This document shows, piece after piece, positions 34,443 through 43,874 of a stretch of 64,000 nt of DNA (its first letter is position 1; every line of letters begins with the position of its first letter). Origin of the DNA: Bog-473 sp963721585 (GTDB lineage: Bacteria; Actinomycetota; Acidimicrobiia; Acidimicrobiales; RAAP-2); the NCBI GenBank assembly GCA_963721585.1, contig CAVRJN010000008.1:248001-312000 (forward strand), in the 5' to 3' direction. Under the pieces are notes generated by a model, which did not search any database, was not told the DNA's origin, and saw only the letters and a program-made list of their open reading frames with translations. Made by a program: the position numbers and the translations under genes.

Positions 34443-35260
34443 ATGACCACCACACCGGACGGGCCGAACAGTTCCTCGCTCTGCACACCCCCGGCACCCC
34501 GCTCCTCATGCCCAACGCCTGGGACATCGGGTCGGCGGCCTTGTTCGCCTCTCTCGGCTTCGAGGCGATCGCCACCACGAGCGGCGGGTTCGCCGCCACG
34601 CGGGGCCGCCTCGACGGCGCCATGACCAGGGACGAGGTGCTGGCGCACGCCGGCGAGCTGGCCGGGGCGGTCGACATCCCGGTCTCGGCCGACCTGGAGA
34701 ACTGCTTCGCCCACGATCCCGACGGCGTCGCCGCCACCATCGCGGCCGCGGTCGAGCTCGGCCTGGCCGGCGGATCCGTGGAGGATTTCACGGGCGACCG
34801 GGACGCTCCCATCTACGAGCTCGCGCAGGCCGCCGACCGGGTCCGGGCCGCAGCCGAGGCCGCCCATGGGGGTGCGGCGCCCTTCGTCCTGACGGCCCGG
34901 GCCGAGAACTACCTGCACGGGCGGAAGGACCTGGCCGACACCATCGCCCGGCTGCAGGCATACCAGGAGGCCGGAGCCGACGTCCTCTTCGCGCCGGCGG
35001 TCGTCGACCCGGGCGAGCTGCGCCAGCTGCTGGCATCCGTCGACCTCCCGGTCAGCGTCCTCGTCCTCCCGGGTGCGCCCACCGTGGGCGAGCTGGGCGA
35101 GCTCGGCGTGAGCCGGATTTCCGTCGGCGGCGCAGTCGCCGTCGCCGCCTACGGCGCCGCCATCAACGCCGTCACCGAGCTGCGCGACAAGGGCACCACG
35201 AGCTACTGGGACCTGGCCGCGGTGGCCCGCCCGGTGATCGGCGACGCCTTCAGTCGCTGA
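34443..35260 (+). CDS. Isocitrate lyase / PEP phosphomutase family protein (one frameshift near the start)
   Basis: Reading begins MTTTPD. A single missing C near 34460 (GACGGGCC for GACCGGGCC) shifts the frame; after it, AEQFLALHTPGTPLLMPNAWDIGSAALF follows. In the body, ATTSGGFAATRGRLDG, VSADLENCFAHDPDGVAATI and SVEDFTGDR carry the family's Mg-binding Asp and Glu. LTARAENYLHGR is also typical. About 272 residues when restored. Members cleave C-C or P-C bonds of oxo acids. Cotranscribed with the ADH and VOC genes. Confidence 0.78.
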
Positions 35261-35720
35261 CGGCGACCGTCACCTCGATCTCGACCGCCCCGTTGCGGGG
35301 CAGCGCCGCCACGCCGATGGCCGAACGGGTGTGGCGGCCCGCCTCGCCGAAGACGTCGGCCAGGACCTTGCTCGCCCCGTCCACCACGGCCGGCTGCTGG
35401 TGGAAGTCCGGCGCCGAGGACACGAAGCCCGTCACAGTGAGGACGCGCTGGACCCGGTCGAGCGAGCCGAGCTCCTGCTCCAGGACGGCCAAGGCATTGA
35501 GCGCACAGACGGCAGCGGCCTCGGTCCCCTCCTCGACCGTCACGGTGTCGCCCAGGCGCCCGAGACACGTCAGCTCCCCGTCGATCCGGGGCAGCTGCCC
35601 CGACGTGCGCGCCACCCCTGCGTGCACCACCACCGCGTCGAGCGGGTCGTGCGGTGGGTGCGGCCCGTGCAGCGTGAGGCCCAGCTCGGCGAGCCGGGCG
35701 CGGATTCTGCCCTCGTTCAT
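35250..35720 (-). CDS. RidA/YjgF-family protein
   Basis: A 156-residue Rid-family protein: VVHAGVARTSGQLPRIDGEL, the ALAVLEQELGSLDRVQRVLT segment and the C-terminal SAIGVAALPRNGAVEIEVT that carries the RidA active-site Arg region in its subfamily form. RidA deaminates reactive enamines; longer Rid7-like proteins have other roles. Its ATG overlaps the aldolase gene's stop (ATGA), so it is cotranscribed with the class II aldolase. It overlaps the convergent isocitrate-lyase-like gene by 11 bases. Confidence 0.83.
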   Translation of the reverse strand: MNEGRIRARLAELGLTLHGPHPPHDPLDAVVVHAGVARTSGQLPRIDGELTCLGRLGDTVTVEEGTEAAAVCALNALAVLEQELGSLDRVQRVLTVTGFVSSAPDFHQQPAVVDGASKVLADVFGEAGRHTRSAIGVAALPRNGAVEIEVTVAVSD

Positions 35721-36355
35721 CGCATGTAGGGGTAGACGCTCACGAAGTTCTCGTTGACCTTCTCGGGCAGCGGGAAGATGCCCCCGAGCTGCTTGGCCCC
35801 CCAGATGATCTTGGCCGAGCGCTCGACCAGCGCGGTGTTGTGCATGGTCTTCTGCATGGTCGTGCCGATCGCCACCATGCCGTGGTTGGCGATGAGCGCG
35901 GCGCCCCGGTTCTCGAGGGCCTTGACCACCTGCTCGGCCAGCTCGGCCGAGCCGCTCGGGCAGTACTCGGTGCAGCGGATGTCGCCGCCCAGGTACACGG
36001 TGAACTCGTCGATGCAGCTCGGGATGTCCTGGTGGGCGACGGCGAACATGGTGGCGTGCACGGCGTGCGAGTGGATGCACACCGCGATGTCCTCGTAGGC
36101 GTTCATGGCCGCCAGGTGGAGGTACTTCTCCGAGGTCGGGCCCCGCTCGCCGGACACGACGTCGCCGGCCGGGTTCACGATCACGATGTCGTCCACCGTC
36201 ATGATGCGGTAGTCGAGCGAGGACGGGGTGACGGCGATGTTGCCGTCCTCCATCCGGGCCGAGATGTTGCCCGAGGTCCCTTCGACCAGTCCCTTCTCCA
36301 GGAGCTCCTTGGCCGCGGCCACGATCTGTTCTGGTGCGTTCTCAATGAAGGCCAT
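35717..36355 (-). CDS. Class II aldolase/adducin family protein
   Basis: A 212-residue aldolase. GLVEGTSGNISARMEDGNIA, ICIHSH-type metal-binding segment CIHSHAVHATMFA, and NHGMVAIG with the third His are the family hallmarks (fuculose-phosphate aldolase type, Zn-dependent). It probably cleaves a hydroxy-oxo intermediate. It starts a minus-strand operon with RidA and diverges from the SDR gene across an operator copy. Confidence 0.87.
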   Translation of the reverse strand: MAFIENAPEQIVAAAKELLEKGLVEGTSGNISARMEDGNIAVTPSSLDYRIMTVDDIVIVNPAGDVVSGERGPTSEKYLHLAAMNAYEDIAVCIHSHAVHATMFAVAHQDIPSCIDEFTVYLGGDIRCTEYCPSGSAELAEQVVKALENRGAALIANHGMVAIGTTMQKTMHNTALVERSAKIIWGAKQLGGIFPLPEKVNENFVSVYPYMR

Positions 36356-36432
36356 GGCCCGGATCTCCTCACAGCTGAGTGGGCGAACGTCCTCGCCCGG
36401 CGGTCGCCCTGATCGTACAACGCCGGCGGCAA

Positions 36433-36454
36433 TGCCTGACACGGCTGTCAGGGA
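36433..36454. promoter_or_regulatory. TGAC-N6-GTCA operator, site 5 (aldolase / SDR)
   Basis: TGCCTGAC, six bases (ACGGCT), GTCAGGGA, midway between the divergent aldolase and SDR genes and 22 bases before the SDR ATG. Read in the other direction its core becomes AGCCGT, as in site 6. Confidence 0.6.
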
Positions 36455-36476
36455 AGGGCCGGGGTACTGTCTGGCC

Positions 36477-37367
36477 ATGGGACTTCTTGACGGTCGAGCG
36501 GCGGTGGTGACGGGTGCGGGGCGGGGCATCGGGCGGGACATCGCCCTCTGCCTGGCGGCGGAGGGGGCCAAGGTCGTGGTCAACGACGTCGGCGTGACGC
36601 TCGGGGGTGCGGGCACCGAGGAGGACCCCGCCGCGCAGGTCTGCAAGGAGATCGAGGCGGCCGGCGGCAGCGCCGTCCCCAACTACGACTCGGTGAGCGA
36701 CTTCGAGGCCGCGGGCCGGATCATCGGCGCGGCGGTGGACAACTTCGGCTCGATCGACATCGTGGTGAACAACGCCGGGATCGTGCGCGACCGGACGATC
36801 GTCAAGATGGACGAGTCCGACTACGACGCCGTCATCGCCGTGCACCAGAAGGGCACGTTCAACACGGTCCGCCACGCCGCGCCCATCATGAAGGACGCCG
36901 GCTACGGGCGCATCGTCAACATCACCTCGTCGGCCGGGCTGCGGGGCAACTTCGGGCAGACCAACTACGGCGCCGCCAAGGCCGCCATCATGGGCATGAC
37001 CTTCGTGTGGGCCCTCGAGCTCGGCAAGTACGGCATCACGGTCAATGCCGTGGCGCCGGCCGGGGTCACCCGCATGACCGAGAACCTCTACAAGGGTGCG
37101 GAGCCACCGGCCGACCAGGACCCCGCCCTCAACGCGCCGCTGATCGCCTTCCTGGCCTCCGAGGGCGCCTCCTACGTCAACGGGCAGGTGCTGGGGCGCA
37201 CCGGGTTCGCCTACACCCTGTTCCAGACGCCCCGGCAGATCGCCACCATGTGGAGCGACGGTGGCTGGACGCCCCAGGAGGTGGCCGACCACTTCCACGA
37301 GGTGCTGGGCCAGCACCTCCAGCCCGTCGGGATGGGCGACCACCCCCTGCTGGGCAAGAAGGACTGA
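36477..37367 (+). CDS. Short-chain dehydrogenase (HSD17B4-type 3-hydroxyacyl-CoA dehydrogenase-like)
   Basis: A 296-residue SDR with cofactor motif TGAGRGIGR (12-20), NNAG (98-101), SSAG (151-154) and Tyr164-Lys168 (YGAAK). The VVVNDVGVTLGGAGTEEDPA insertion after strand 2 and the C-terminal GGWTPQEVADHF are typical of the (3R)-hydroxyacyl-CoA dehydrogenase subgroup of multifunctional enzyme 2. It likely oxidises a 3-hydroxyacyl-CoA. Followed 80 bases on by the ALDH gene. Confidence 0.87.
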   Translation: MGLLDGRAAVVTGAGRGIGRDIALCLAAEGAKVVVNDVGVTLGGAGTEEDPAAQVCKEIEAAGGSAVPNYDSVSDFEAAGRIIGAAVDNFGSIDIVVNNAGIVRDRTIVKMDESDYDAVIAVHQKGTFNTVRHAAPIMKDAGYGRIVNITSSAGLRGNFGQTNYGAAKAAIMGMTFVWALELGKYGITVNAVAPAGVTRMTENLYKGAEPPADQDPALNAPLIAFLASEGASYVNGQVLGRTGFAYTLFQTPRQIATMWSDGGWTPQEVADHFHEVLGQHLQPVGMGDHPLLGKKD

Positions 37368-37446
37368 GCACCCCCGCCTCGGACGCCTCCCTCCCGGCCT
37401 GGATAGGCTGGGTACGCTGAAAACACACCATTCAGGGAGGGCTTCC

Positions 37447-38865
37447 ATGCTCGTGCGCGACAAGATCTACATCAACGGGGCCTGGGTCCCCTCGACCGGC
37501 AAGGGCACGCTCGAGGTCATCGACTCGGCCACCGAGGAGGTCTTCGCCACCATTCCCGAGGGAACCGCCGAGGACGTCGACAAGGCCGTCGAGGCGGCCG
37601 CGGCCGCCTTCCCGAGCTGGGCCGCCACGTCGCGCGAGGAGCGCGCCAAGCTGCTCACCCGCATCGGGGAGGCGCTGGGCGCCCGCACCGACGAGATCGC
37701 GCAGGTCATCTCGCACGAAGTCGGCATGCCCATGACGCTCTCGGGGTCCATTCAGGTCGGGCTGCCGGCCGGCGCCTTCGCCGACGCCGCCGGCGCCGCC
37801 GAGAGCTTCGAGTGGGAGGAAGAGATCGGGAACTCCCTCGTCGTGCGCGAGCCGGTCGGCGTCGTGGGCGCCATCACGCCGTGGAACTACCCGCTGTACC
37901 AGGTCGTCCTCAAGGTCGCCCCGGCCCTGGCCGCCGGCTGCACCGTCGTTCTGAAGCCGAGCGAGGTGGCGCCGATCAACGCCTTCATCCTGGCCGACGT
38001 GATCGACGAGGTGGGTCTGCCGCCCGGTGTCTTCAACCTGGTCAGCGGCGTCGGCCCGGTCGTGGGAGAGGCCATCGCGGCGCACCCCAAGGTCGACATG
38101 GTCTCCTTCACCGGCTCGACCCGGGCGGGCCGTCGGGTCATGGAGCTGGCGGCCGAGGGCATCAAGCGGGTGTCGCTCGAGCTGGGCGGCAAGTCCGCCA
38201 ACATCCTGCTCGACGACGCCGACTTCGCCACCGCCGTCCCCGCCGGTCTCTTCGGCTGCTACATGAACTCCGGCCAGACCTGCTCGGCCCTCACCCGCAT
38301 GCTCGTCCCCCGCGACAGGCTGGCCGAGGTGGAGGAGCTGGCGGTCGGCGGCACCGCGGGCTTCGCCCCCGGTGACCCCTTCGAGGCGGGCAAGCTCATC
38401 GGGCCGCTCGTCTCGGCCGTGCAGCGTGAGCGGGTGCTCGGGTACATCAAGAAGGGGATCGACGAGGGGGCCAAGCTCATCGTCGGCGGCGCAGAGCGTC
38501 CCGAGGGGCTGGACAAGGGCTTCTTCGTGCAGCCGACCGTCTTCTCCGAGGTCACCCCGGACATGACCATCGCCAAGGAGGAGATCTTCGGGCCGGTGCT
38601 CGTCCTCATCCCCTACGACACCGAGGAGGAGGCGATCGAGATCGCCAACGGCACGCCCTACGGGCTGGCCGGCGCGGTGTGGAGCGCCGACGCGGCCCGG
38701 GCCGAGCGGGTGGCCCGCCAGTTGCGCACCGGCCAGGTCGACATCAACGGTGGGAACTTCAACCCCAGCGCGCCGTTCGGTGGCTACAAGCAGTCGGGCT
38801 TCGGGCGCGAGCGTGGCAAGTACGGTCTCGAGGAGTTCGTCGAGACCAAGTCGATGCAGCGCTAG
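37447..38865 (+). CDS. Aldehyde dehydrogenase family protein
   Basis: A 472-residue NAD(P)-dependent ALDH with Asn147 (TPWNYP), Lys170 (VLKPSE), Glu245 (LELGGKS) and nucleophile Cys279 (NSGQTCSALT), all in place. It oxidises an aldehyde to the acid. The ATG is preceded by AGGGAGGGCTTCC. Probably cotranscribed with the upstream SDR. Substrate unknown, but the block (ADH, SDR, ALDH, aldolases) fits stepwise side-chain oxidation. Confidence 0.92.
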   Translation: MLVRDKIYINGAWVPSTGKGTLEVIDSATEEVFATIPEGTAEDVDKAVEAAAAAFPSWAATSREERAKLLTRIGEALGARTDEIAQVISHEVGMPMTLSGSIQVGLPAGAFADAAGAAESFEWEEEIGNSLVVREPVGVVGAITPWNYPLYQVVLKVAPALAAGCTVVLKPSEVAPINAFILADVIDEVGLPPGVFNLVSGVGPVVGEAIAAHPKVDMVSFTGSTRAGRRVMELAAEGIKRVSLELGGKSANILLDDADFATAVPAGLFGCYMNSGQTCSALTRMLVPRDRLAEVEELAVGGTAGFAPGDPFEAGKLIGPLVSAVQRERVLGYIKKGIDEGAKLIVGGAERPEGLDKGFFVQPTVFSEVTPDMTIAKEEIFGPVLVLIPYDTEEEAIEIANGTPYGLAGAVWSADAARAERVARQLRTGQVDINGGNFNPSAPFGGYKQSGFGRERGKYGLEEFVETKSMQR

Positions 38866-38902
38866 GCAGCACACGCCTCCATCGCTCCGATCCCCAGAAC
38901 CC

Positions 38903-40489
38903 TCAGCGCGAGTGCGGGACTACCGGCTGCGTGCCACCCGGCGTGAGCACCTCGATGCCCGACGAGTTCGCAGACGCGGTCGTGCCGACGCCGAAGACGA
39001 GGGCGTCGCCCACGGTGGCGATGCCAGACCAGTTGAACTGGGGCAGATCGACCTGCGTCAGCAGGCGCCCGCTCGAGGCGTCGCGCACCTGGATCGCCTT
39101 GGCTGCCAGCGCAAGGCCGTTGAACATCATCCCGCCGGCGACCGTGGTGGCCGAGAACGACGCCGTGTCGTTGGCCTGCCAGAGCACCGCTCCCGTTGCC
39201 GCGTCGAAGGCGTGGTCGGTTGGGTTCTGCGTCGCAACGTCGCGGGGATCGGAGGGATCGCACACGGGCAAGGTCCCGCGTGAGGTCGGGAGGAAGTCGC
39301 CGATCGCCGTTGCCCCCAGGACGCGGCGGCCGTCGTAGGCGGTCGTCCCGATGAATCCCCCCGACGAGCCCCCGAAAACCACGTTGGTAGACCAGCGCAG
39401 CTTTCCGGTCGCGGGGTCCAGGGAGTAGTAGGTGCCGTTCTTGCTCCCCTCCCCGAGGAAGGTGGTCTTCCCGTTGGCGGACAGGCCGGCATTGGCGCTG
39501 GCCCCGAAGTCGTCGTCACAGGCCGGCGCGTGGCCGAGCGGGTGGTACTTCCAGGCCAGCGTGCCATCGGCGATCCGCAGCGCCATCACGGAGTCGGCGT
39601 AGGGCGCGCTGCCCGAGAAGTTGCAGTCGGCCGTGCCGAACACCACCAGCCCCAGGTCGGGCAGCACGGTGCCGGACGACCAGACACTGCCACAGCTGTC
39701 GTCGAGCACGTGCCCGTGCCCGTCGGCCCCGACGTCGGTCTGGAACTCCCACACGGGTTCACCGGTGTCGAGGCTGGCGGCGACCACGTAGCCGGCCGAA
39801 TGCTGCTGGCCGTCCTCGTCGACGCCGAAGAGCACACGGCCGTCGACGACCGTCGGTGACGAGAAGATCCGCGTGCTGTCGTCGTCAGGTTTGGGCGGGC
39901 CGGGCACGCCGGGGTAGTCGTGCTCCCAGTACACCGCGCCGGTGGCGGCGTTCAGGGCGTAGAGCGTGTAGCCGCCGCCGAAGATGACGAGGGCGGGCCG
40001 GCTCCCCGCGGCGGGCTCGAACCAGGCCGAGGAGGCGACCAGCCCGCCGTCGGACGTGGCGTCACGCGGCTGCTGGCCCGGATAGGGCGTGATGGCGTTC
40101 TGCGAGTGCAGCCGCACTTTCCAGCGCAGCTTCCCCGTCTGCAGATCCACCGCGTAGAAGTAGTCGTCCCACGAGCCCACGTACACGGTGCCGTCGACGA
40201 CCGTCGGCGTCGCCGTCACCGCGTCGCCCGTCGGGAAGAACCACGCCTGGCGCAAGCTGCGGACCGAGGACTGGGTCAGCGTGGTCCGGCCGTGGAAGGT
40301 GTGCTGGGCGTCGTGCCCGTAGCTGGGCCAGTCCCACTGACCAATCGAGGCCGAGGGGACCGCCGCCGCTGCGGGAGCGACGGCCGTCGACGAAAAGGCG
40401 CCGCCGCACCAGGCCAGCATCACCGTGGCCAGCCCGGCCACCGATGCCCGCCGAGCGCCGCGCCTCGACGGTGTCCGCCCCTTCGCCAA
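38903..40489 (-). CDS. Exported PQQ-type beta-propeller protein
   Basis: A 528-residue protein with a signal peptide (RRASVAGLATVMLAWCGGAF). It has repeated PQQ/BamB-like propeller strands, for example VVDGTVYVGSWDDYFYAVDL, QTGKLRWKV, YTLYALNAATGAVYWEHDY and YSLDPATGKLRWSTNV. It resembles PQQ-dependent dehydrogenases such as polyvinyl-alcohol dehydrogenase, but no haem-binding CxxCH is seen. Cofactor binding is therefore uncertain. It lies five bases after the end of the next exported propeller gene and is probably cotranscribed with it. Confidence 0.82.
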   Translation of the reverse strand: MAKGRTPSRRGARRASVAGLATVMLAWCGGAFSSTAVAPAAAAVPSASIGQWDWPSYGHDAQHTFHGRTTLTQSSVRSLRQAWFFPTGDAVTATPTVVDGTVYVGSWDDYFYAVDLQTGKLRWKVRLHSQNAITPYPGQQPRDATSDGGLVASSAWFEPAAGSRPALVIFGGGYTLYALNAATGAVYWEHDYPGVPGPPKPDDDSTRIFSSPTVVDGRVLFGVDEDGQQHSAGYVVAASLDTGEPVWEFQTDVGADGHGHVLDDSCGSVWSSGTVLPDLGLVVFGTADCNFSGSAPYADSVMALRIADGTLAWKYHPLGHAPACDDDFGASANAGLSANGKTTFLGEGSKNGTYYSLDPATGKLRWSTNVVFGGSSGGFIGTTAYDGRRVLGATAIGDFLPTSRGTLPVCDPSDPRDVATQNPTDHAFDAATGAVLWQANDTASFSATTVAGGMMFNGLALAAKAIQVRDASSGRLLTQVDLPQFNWSGIATVGDALVFGVGTTASANSSGIEVLTPGGTQPVVPHSR

Positions 40490-40494
40490 CGTGC

Positions 40495-41865
40495 TCAGCC
40501 GAAACCGGCTCTAGCCGGGGCGTCCGATGACGGCCCCTTGGCCGGCGCCGGGTTCTCGGCCGGCCCCGACAAAGGCGCCTCGATCTTCCCCGACGGGTAG
40601 GGACAGCGCGTCTGCGCCGGGACGCACACGGTCACGCTCGTCGGAAAATCGAAGCCGCTGGCCACGACCGTCGGCGCCGACGGTTGGCCTCCGTTGAAGG
40701 TCACCCGCATGACCCGCCCACCGTACGAAGCCGGGCCGCAGCCGGTGAGCGGCCCGGTACAGGTGACGTGGATGTCGACGAAGTACAGCGTCCCGTCGGG
40801 GGCGAAGGCCATGCCGAACGGGTTGTACTGATCCGGGCTCTTGCCGAGGTCGGCGACGGTCGTGCCGGGCACCGAGCCGCGTCCCGGTTCCGGCTGGCCG
40901 CTGTCGCTGACCCACACGATCGACGGATCCCCGATGTAGCTGCTGACCGCGTAGCAACCGCACGTCGGGTCCTCGGCGACGCCGGCGGGGAACGGCACCT
41001 TGAAGAAGGTCGATATCTGGACCTTGTCACGCGGGTAGACGCCTCCGGGACACTCGGCGGCACTGGTCGGCAGGGAGCTCTGTGCGAAACGCAGCACGCT
41101 CGAAGTGCCGACGTTCGGCACCAGCAGGTCGCCGTTGGGCGCCAGGGCCATGGTGCCCGGCTGGGCCAATCCCCCGGTGCCGTCCGTGTGGTGCGGACCC
41201 ACGCCTCCCGCATCGGGGCCATAGACGATGCAGTACGTCGTGTAGTTCGGGGCGAACCATTCGACCAGGCGACCACTGCTTTCCGGTGGGTAGTCACCCT
41301 GGGCCGTGGCAATGTCGTTGCCGAAGACGTTGTGATGACTGTCGATGGCGCACCCGGTGTAGGTCTGGTTGTTGTTGAAGACGCCGTTCGGACTCGGTGG
41401 AGAGTCGCTGCCGATGGACTGGCCGCGCATCTTGTACTTCCCGGGTACATACAGGGTCTGGCCACTGAACGAACCGTTCGGCTCGTCGAGTTCCTCGCCG
41501 TCCGCCGGCTGCTTGTACGGCTTCAAACCGCCGAGGTTGTGCTGGCTGGGCAGGGTGGGGTCGTAGCCGCCCACGAAACGGCCTCCGGGCAGGACGCACA
41601 TCTGTCCGTTGAGGTCCCAGGCCGGGAGGAGCTGGCCCAGGGTGCCCTTCGGCATGGACAAGAAGTCGACTTCCTCGTTCTGGTCCCAATAGACGAGATA
41701 GCCCGACTGCCCCTTGACCCCGCCGGCCACGGTCGGCACGCTGCTCCCCGGAGTGGAGGCCGACGGCGCGGCGGACGCTCCGGTCCCCGAGACCAGCGTG
41801 ATCACGAGTACCCCCATCGACAGCGCGGCCCCCAGCCGCGCCATGCCGGCTTTGCCCTTCCCCAT
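40495..41865 (-). CDS. Exported NHL/SMP-30-like beta-propeller protein
   Basis: A 456-residue protein with a signal peptide (ALSMGVLVITLVSGTGASAA). The body has propeller-like motifs: MALAPNGDLLVPNVGTSSVL, NPFGMAFAPDGTLYFVDIH and GRVMRVTFNGG. Numerous cysteines (for example CTGPLTGCGP and CVPAQTRCPYP) suggest disulphides in an extracytoplasmic setting. Function unknown; it is paired with the PQQ-type propeller. Confidence 0.75.
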   Translation of the reverse strand: MGKGKAGMARLGAALSMGVLVITLVSGTGASAAPSASTPGSSVPTVAGGVKGQSGYLVYWDQNEEVDFLSMPKGTLGQLLPAWDLNGQMCVLPGGRFVGGYDPTLPSQHNLGGLKPYKQPADGEELDEPNGSFSGQTLYVPGKYKMRGQSIGSDSPPSPNGVFNNNQTYTGCAIDSHHNVFGNDIATAQGDYPPESSGRLVEWFAPNYTTYCIVYGPDAGGVGPHHTDGTGGLAQPGTMALAPNGDLLVPNVGTSSVLRFAQSSLPTSAAECPGGVYPRDKVQISTFFKVPFPAGVAEDPTCGCYAVSSYIGDPSIVWVSDSGQPEPGRGSVPGTTVADLGKSPDQYNPFGMAFAPDGTLYFVDIHVTCTGPLTGCGPASYGGRVMRVTFNGGQPSAPTVVASGFDFPTSVTVCVPAQTRCPYPSGKIEAPLSGPAENPAPAKGPSSDAPARAGFG

Positions 41866-42047
41866 TGCTCAACCCCCGTTGCCGAATCCGACCGCCGCCG
41901 ACATAGTAGGTGAACGAACGCCCGGGTGGGCGGTCGAGGACCGGATCCCCACCCGCGCCGGCAGGGCCCGCTCGATCGGATTCCCCCGTCTGCCCGCCGA
42001 CGACGACGGGAGTCACATCTCTTCGCCTCGCCGGTACCATCACGAAC

Positions 42048-42881
42048 ATGAGCACGGCGCGCAACGGCGGCGTCGAGATCTACTACGAGGAGTTCGGCGA
42101 CCTGGACGCGCCGACGCTGCTCCTCGTCAACGGTCTCGGGTCACAGTGCCTGAACTACGACGTCGCGTGGTGCCAGCTCTTTTGTGACGAGGGCTTCCAT
42201 GTCGTTCGCTTCGACAACCGCGACGTGGGCCTGTCGACGAAGCTCGACGGCGTCGACTACGCGCTCGCCGACATGGCCGATGACGCCATCGCCGTCCTCA
42301 ATGCCGTGGGGGTGGACAAGGCGCATGTGATGGGCTGCTCCATGGGGGGCATGATCGCGCAACGGCTCGCGCTCGATCACGCGCACCGACTCCTCTCCTT
42401 GACGTCGGTCATGTCCCGGACCGGAGAGCCGGGCTACGGCGAGAGTTCGAAGGAGGCGCTGGCGTTTCTGCTTGCACCGGCGGCGCCGTCCCGGGCGGAC
42501 TACATCGACCGCCAGGTGGCGGCGCTGCGTGTCTACGGGTCGAAGCCCGAATGGCTCGACGACGATGCCATCAGGGCCCGGGCCGCCGCCGCCTACGACC
42601 GCTGGTTCTGTCCCGAGGGGGTCGGACGACAGATGACGGCCACCATGCACGATGGCTCCCGCTCGGCCGAGCTGAAGGAATTGGATCTGCCCACCCTCGT
42701 CATCCACGGCAGCCGGGACACGCTCATCGACCCGAGCGGCGGGCGCCGTACGGCCGAGGTCATTCCCGGTGCGCGCTATGTCGAGATCGAGGGCATGGGT
42801 CATGACTACCCACCACCGGTCTGGACCGAGTGGGTGGCGGTCTGGTCAGAGTTCGCCCACGCCGCCGTTGCCGGACCCTGA
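42048..42881 (+). CDS. Alpha/beta hydrolase
   Basis: A 277-residue hydrolase. Oxyanion strand LLVNGLGSQCLNYDVAW, nucleophile elbow GCSMGGMIAQ (Ser), Asp in LVIHGSRDTLIDP and His in EGMGHDYPP complete the triad. It resembles esterases of the RdmC/DnrP type. Substrate unknown. ATG at MSTARNGG is the family-like start; the upstream frame is Pro/Arg-rich. The 3' end overlaps the convergent YihY gene by 36 bases. Confidence 0.88.
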   Translation: MSTARNGGVEIYYEEFGDLDAPTLLLVNGLGSQCLNYDVAWCQLFCDEGFHVVRFDNRDVGLSTKLDGVDYALADMADDAIAVLNAVGVDKAHVMGCSMGGMIAQRLALDHAHRLLSLTSVMSRTGEPGYGESSKEALAFLLAPAAPSRADYIDRQVAALRVYGSKPEWLDDDAIRARAAAAYDRWFCPEGVGRQMTATMHDGSRSAELKELDLPTLVIHGSRDTLIDPSGGRRTAEVIPGARYVEIEGMGHDYPPPVWTEWVAVWSEFAHAAVAGP

Positions 42882-43820
42882 CCGGTCGGCCCGCACGGCC
42901 CGCTCCCCCATCCGGTGCTTCCACAGTGACGCGTTCGCCGCGATGGAGGCGGTGAGCAGTCGGCCCGCGAAGTACGTCCAGAGCAGGAGAGCCAGAGCGA
43001 TCCCGATGGCCCCGTAGAGAGCAGATTTCCGCGTCACCACGTGCACGACGTACGTGATGGTCAGAATCTGCAGGACTCCCACGCCCAGGCCGACGATGAG
43101 CGCCCCGGGCAAGAGCGCCCACAAGGCGCAGTCGTCACGGGGGAGCAGCCACGAGGCCAGGAACCAGGCCCCGCCTGAAAGGAGGATCGTCAAGAAGAAG
43201 GCAAGGACCCGCAGCCCGAGCGATTGCGAGCCGATCCAGGCGAACAGGTCGGCCAGGCCGAAGAGCACGGTCACGAACCCCACGAGGATCAAGGGCGCCC
43301 AGGGCGTGGGCTTGCGGGTCGGCTGCACCCTCCAGATCAGCCGATGCACGACCCACAGGACCCCGACGAGCGAACGGGCCGTGAGAGCCAAGGCGAATCC
43401 GCCGACGACCAGCGCAACCAGACGGTTGGCCAACGAAGGGGTGCTCGTGTTCGAGACCGCGGTGGCGAACAACCCGCTGATGCCGGCCGAACGGGCGGCG
43501 TCTCCAGGATCCTGCCCGGCGGCTGTCGAGGCCAGCCCGAACCCGGTGACCATGACGAAGGCGTACGGAACGAGGAACATGAAGAGGCGGAACGCCACCG
43601 CCGCGGCAAGCACGCCTCCCCCGGACTGGGCGTCCCGCTCAAGGGCCTCGAACACCGTGGCGATCGACGCCGAGTCTTCGCGCCGGGCCTCGATTCCTGC
43701 TTTCGTGCGCTCTGCCCGCTCGCGCAGGTGCACCACGCGATCTCTGACGGATTCATGGCCCGGCCGCTGGTCGGCAGGCCCGCTCTGTTCGGCTGTGTCG
43801 GGGGGATCGCGGTGATCCAT
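42846..43820 (-). CDS. YihY/virulence factor BrkB family membrane protein
   Basis: A 324-residue membrane protein. The N-terminal soluble part (MDHRDPPDTAEQSG...) is followed by AAAVAFRLFMFLVPYAFVMV, the conserved first YihY helix, then about five more helices such as APLILVGFVTVLFGLADLFA and LLPGALIVGLGVGVLQ, and a YGAIGIALALLLWTYFAGRL helix. YihY-family proteins are widespread inner-membrane proteins of uncertain function, once thought to be RNase BN. Start chosen at the ATG after GGGGGATCGCGGTGATC-like sequence; longer frames are not family-like. Confidence 0.82.
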   Translation of the reverse strand: MDHRDPPDTAEQSGPADQRPGHESVRDRVVHLRERAERTKAGIEARREDSASIATVFEALERDAQSGGGVLAAAVAFRLFMFLVPYAFVMVTGFGLASTAAGQDPGDAARSAGISGLFATAVSNTSTPSLANRLVALVVGGFALALTARSLVGVLWVVHRLIWRVQPTRKPTPWAPLILVGFVTVLFGLADLFAWIGSQSLGLRVLAFFLTILLSGGAWFLASWLLPRDDCALWALLPGALIVGLGVGVLQILTITYVVHVVTRKSALYGAIGIALALLLWTYFAGRLLTASIAANASLWKHRMGERAVRADRSGSGNGGVGEL

Positions 43821-43874
43821 GCCGCATTCTTCACCCAGCCGCGCCCCTCGGCGCGCAACTCGTAGGATCCCGCC

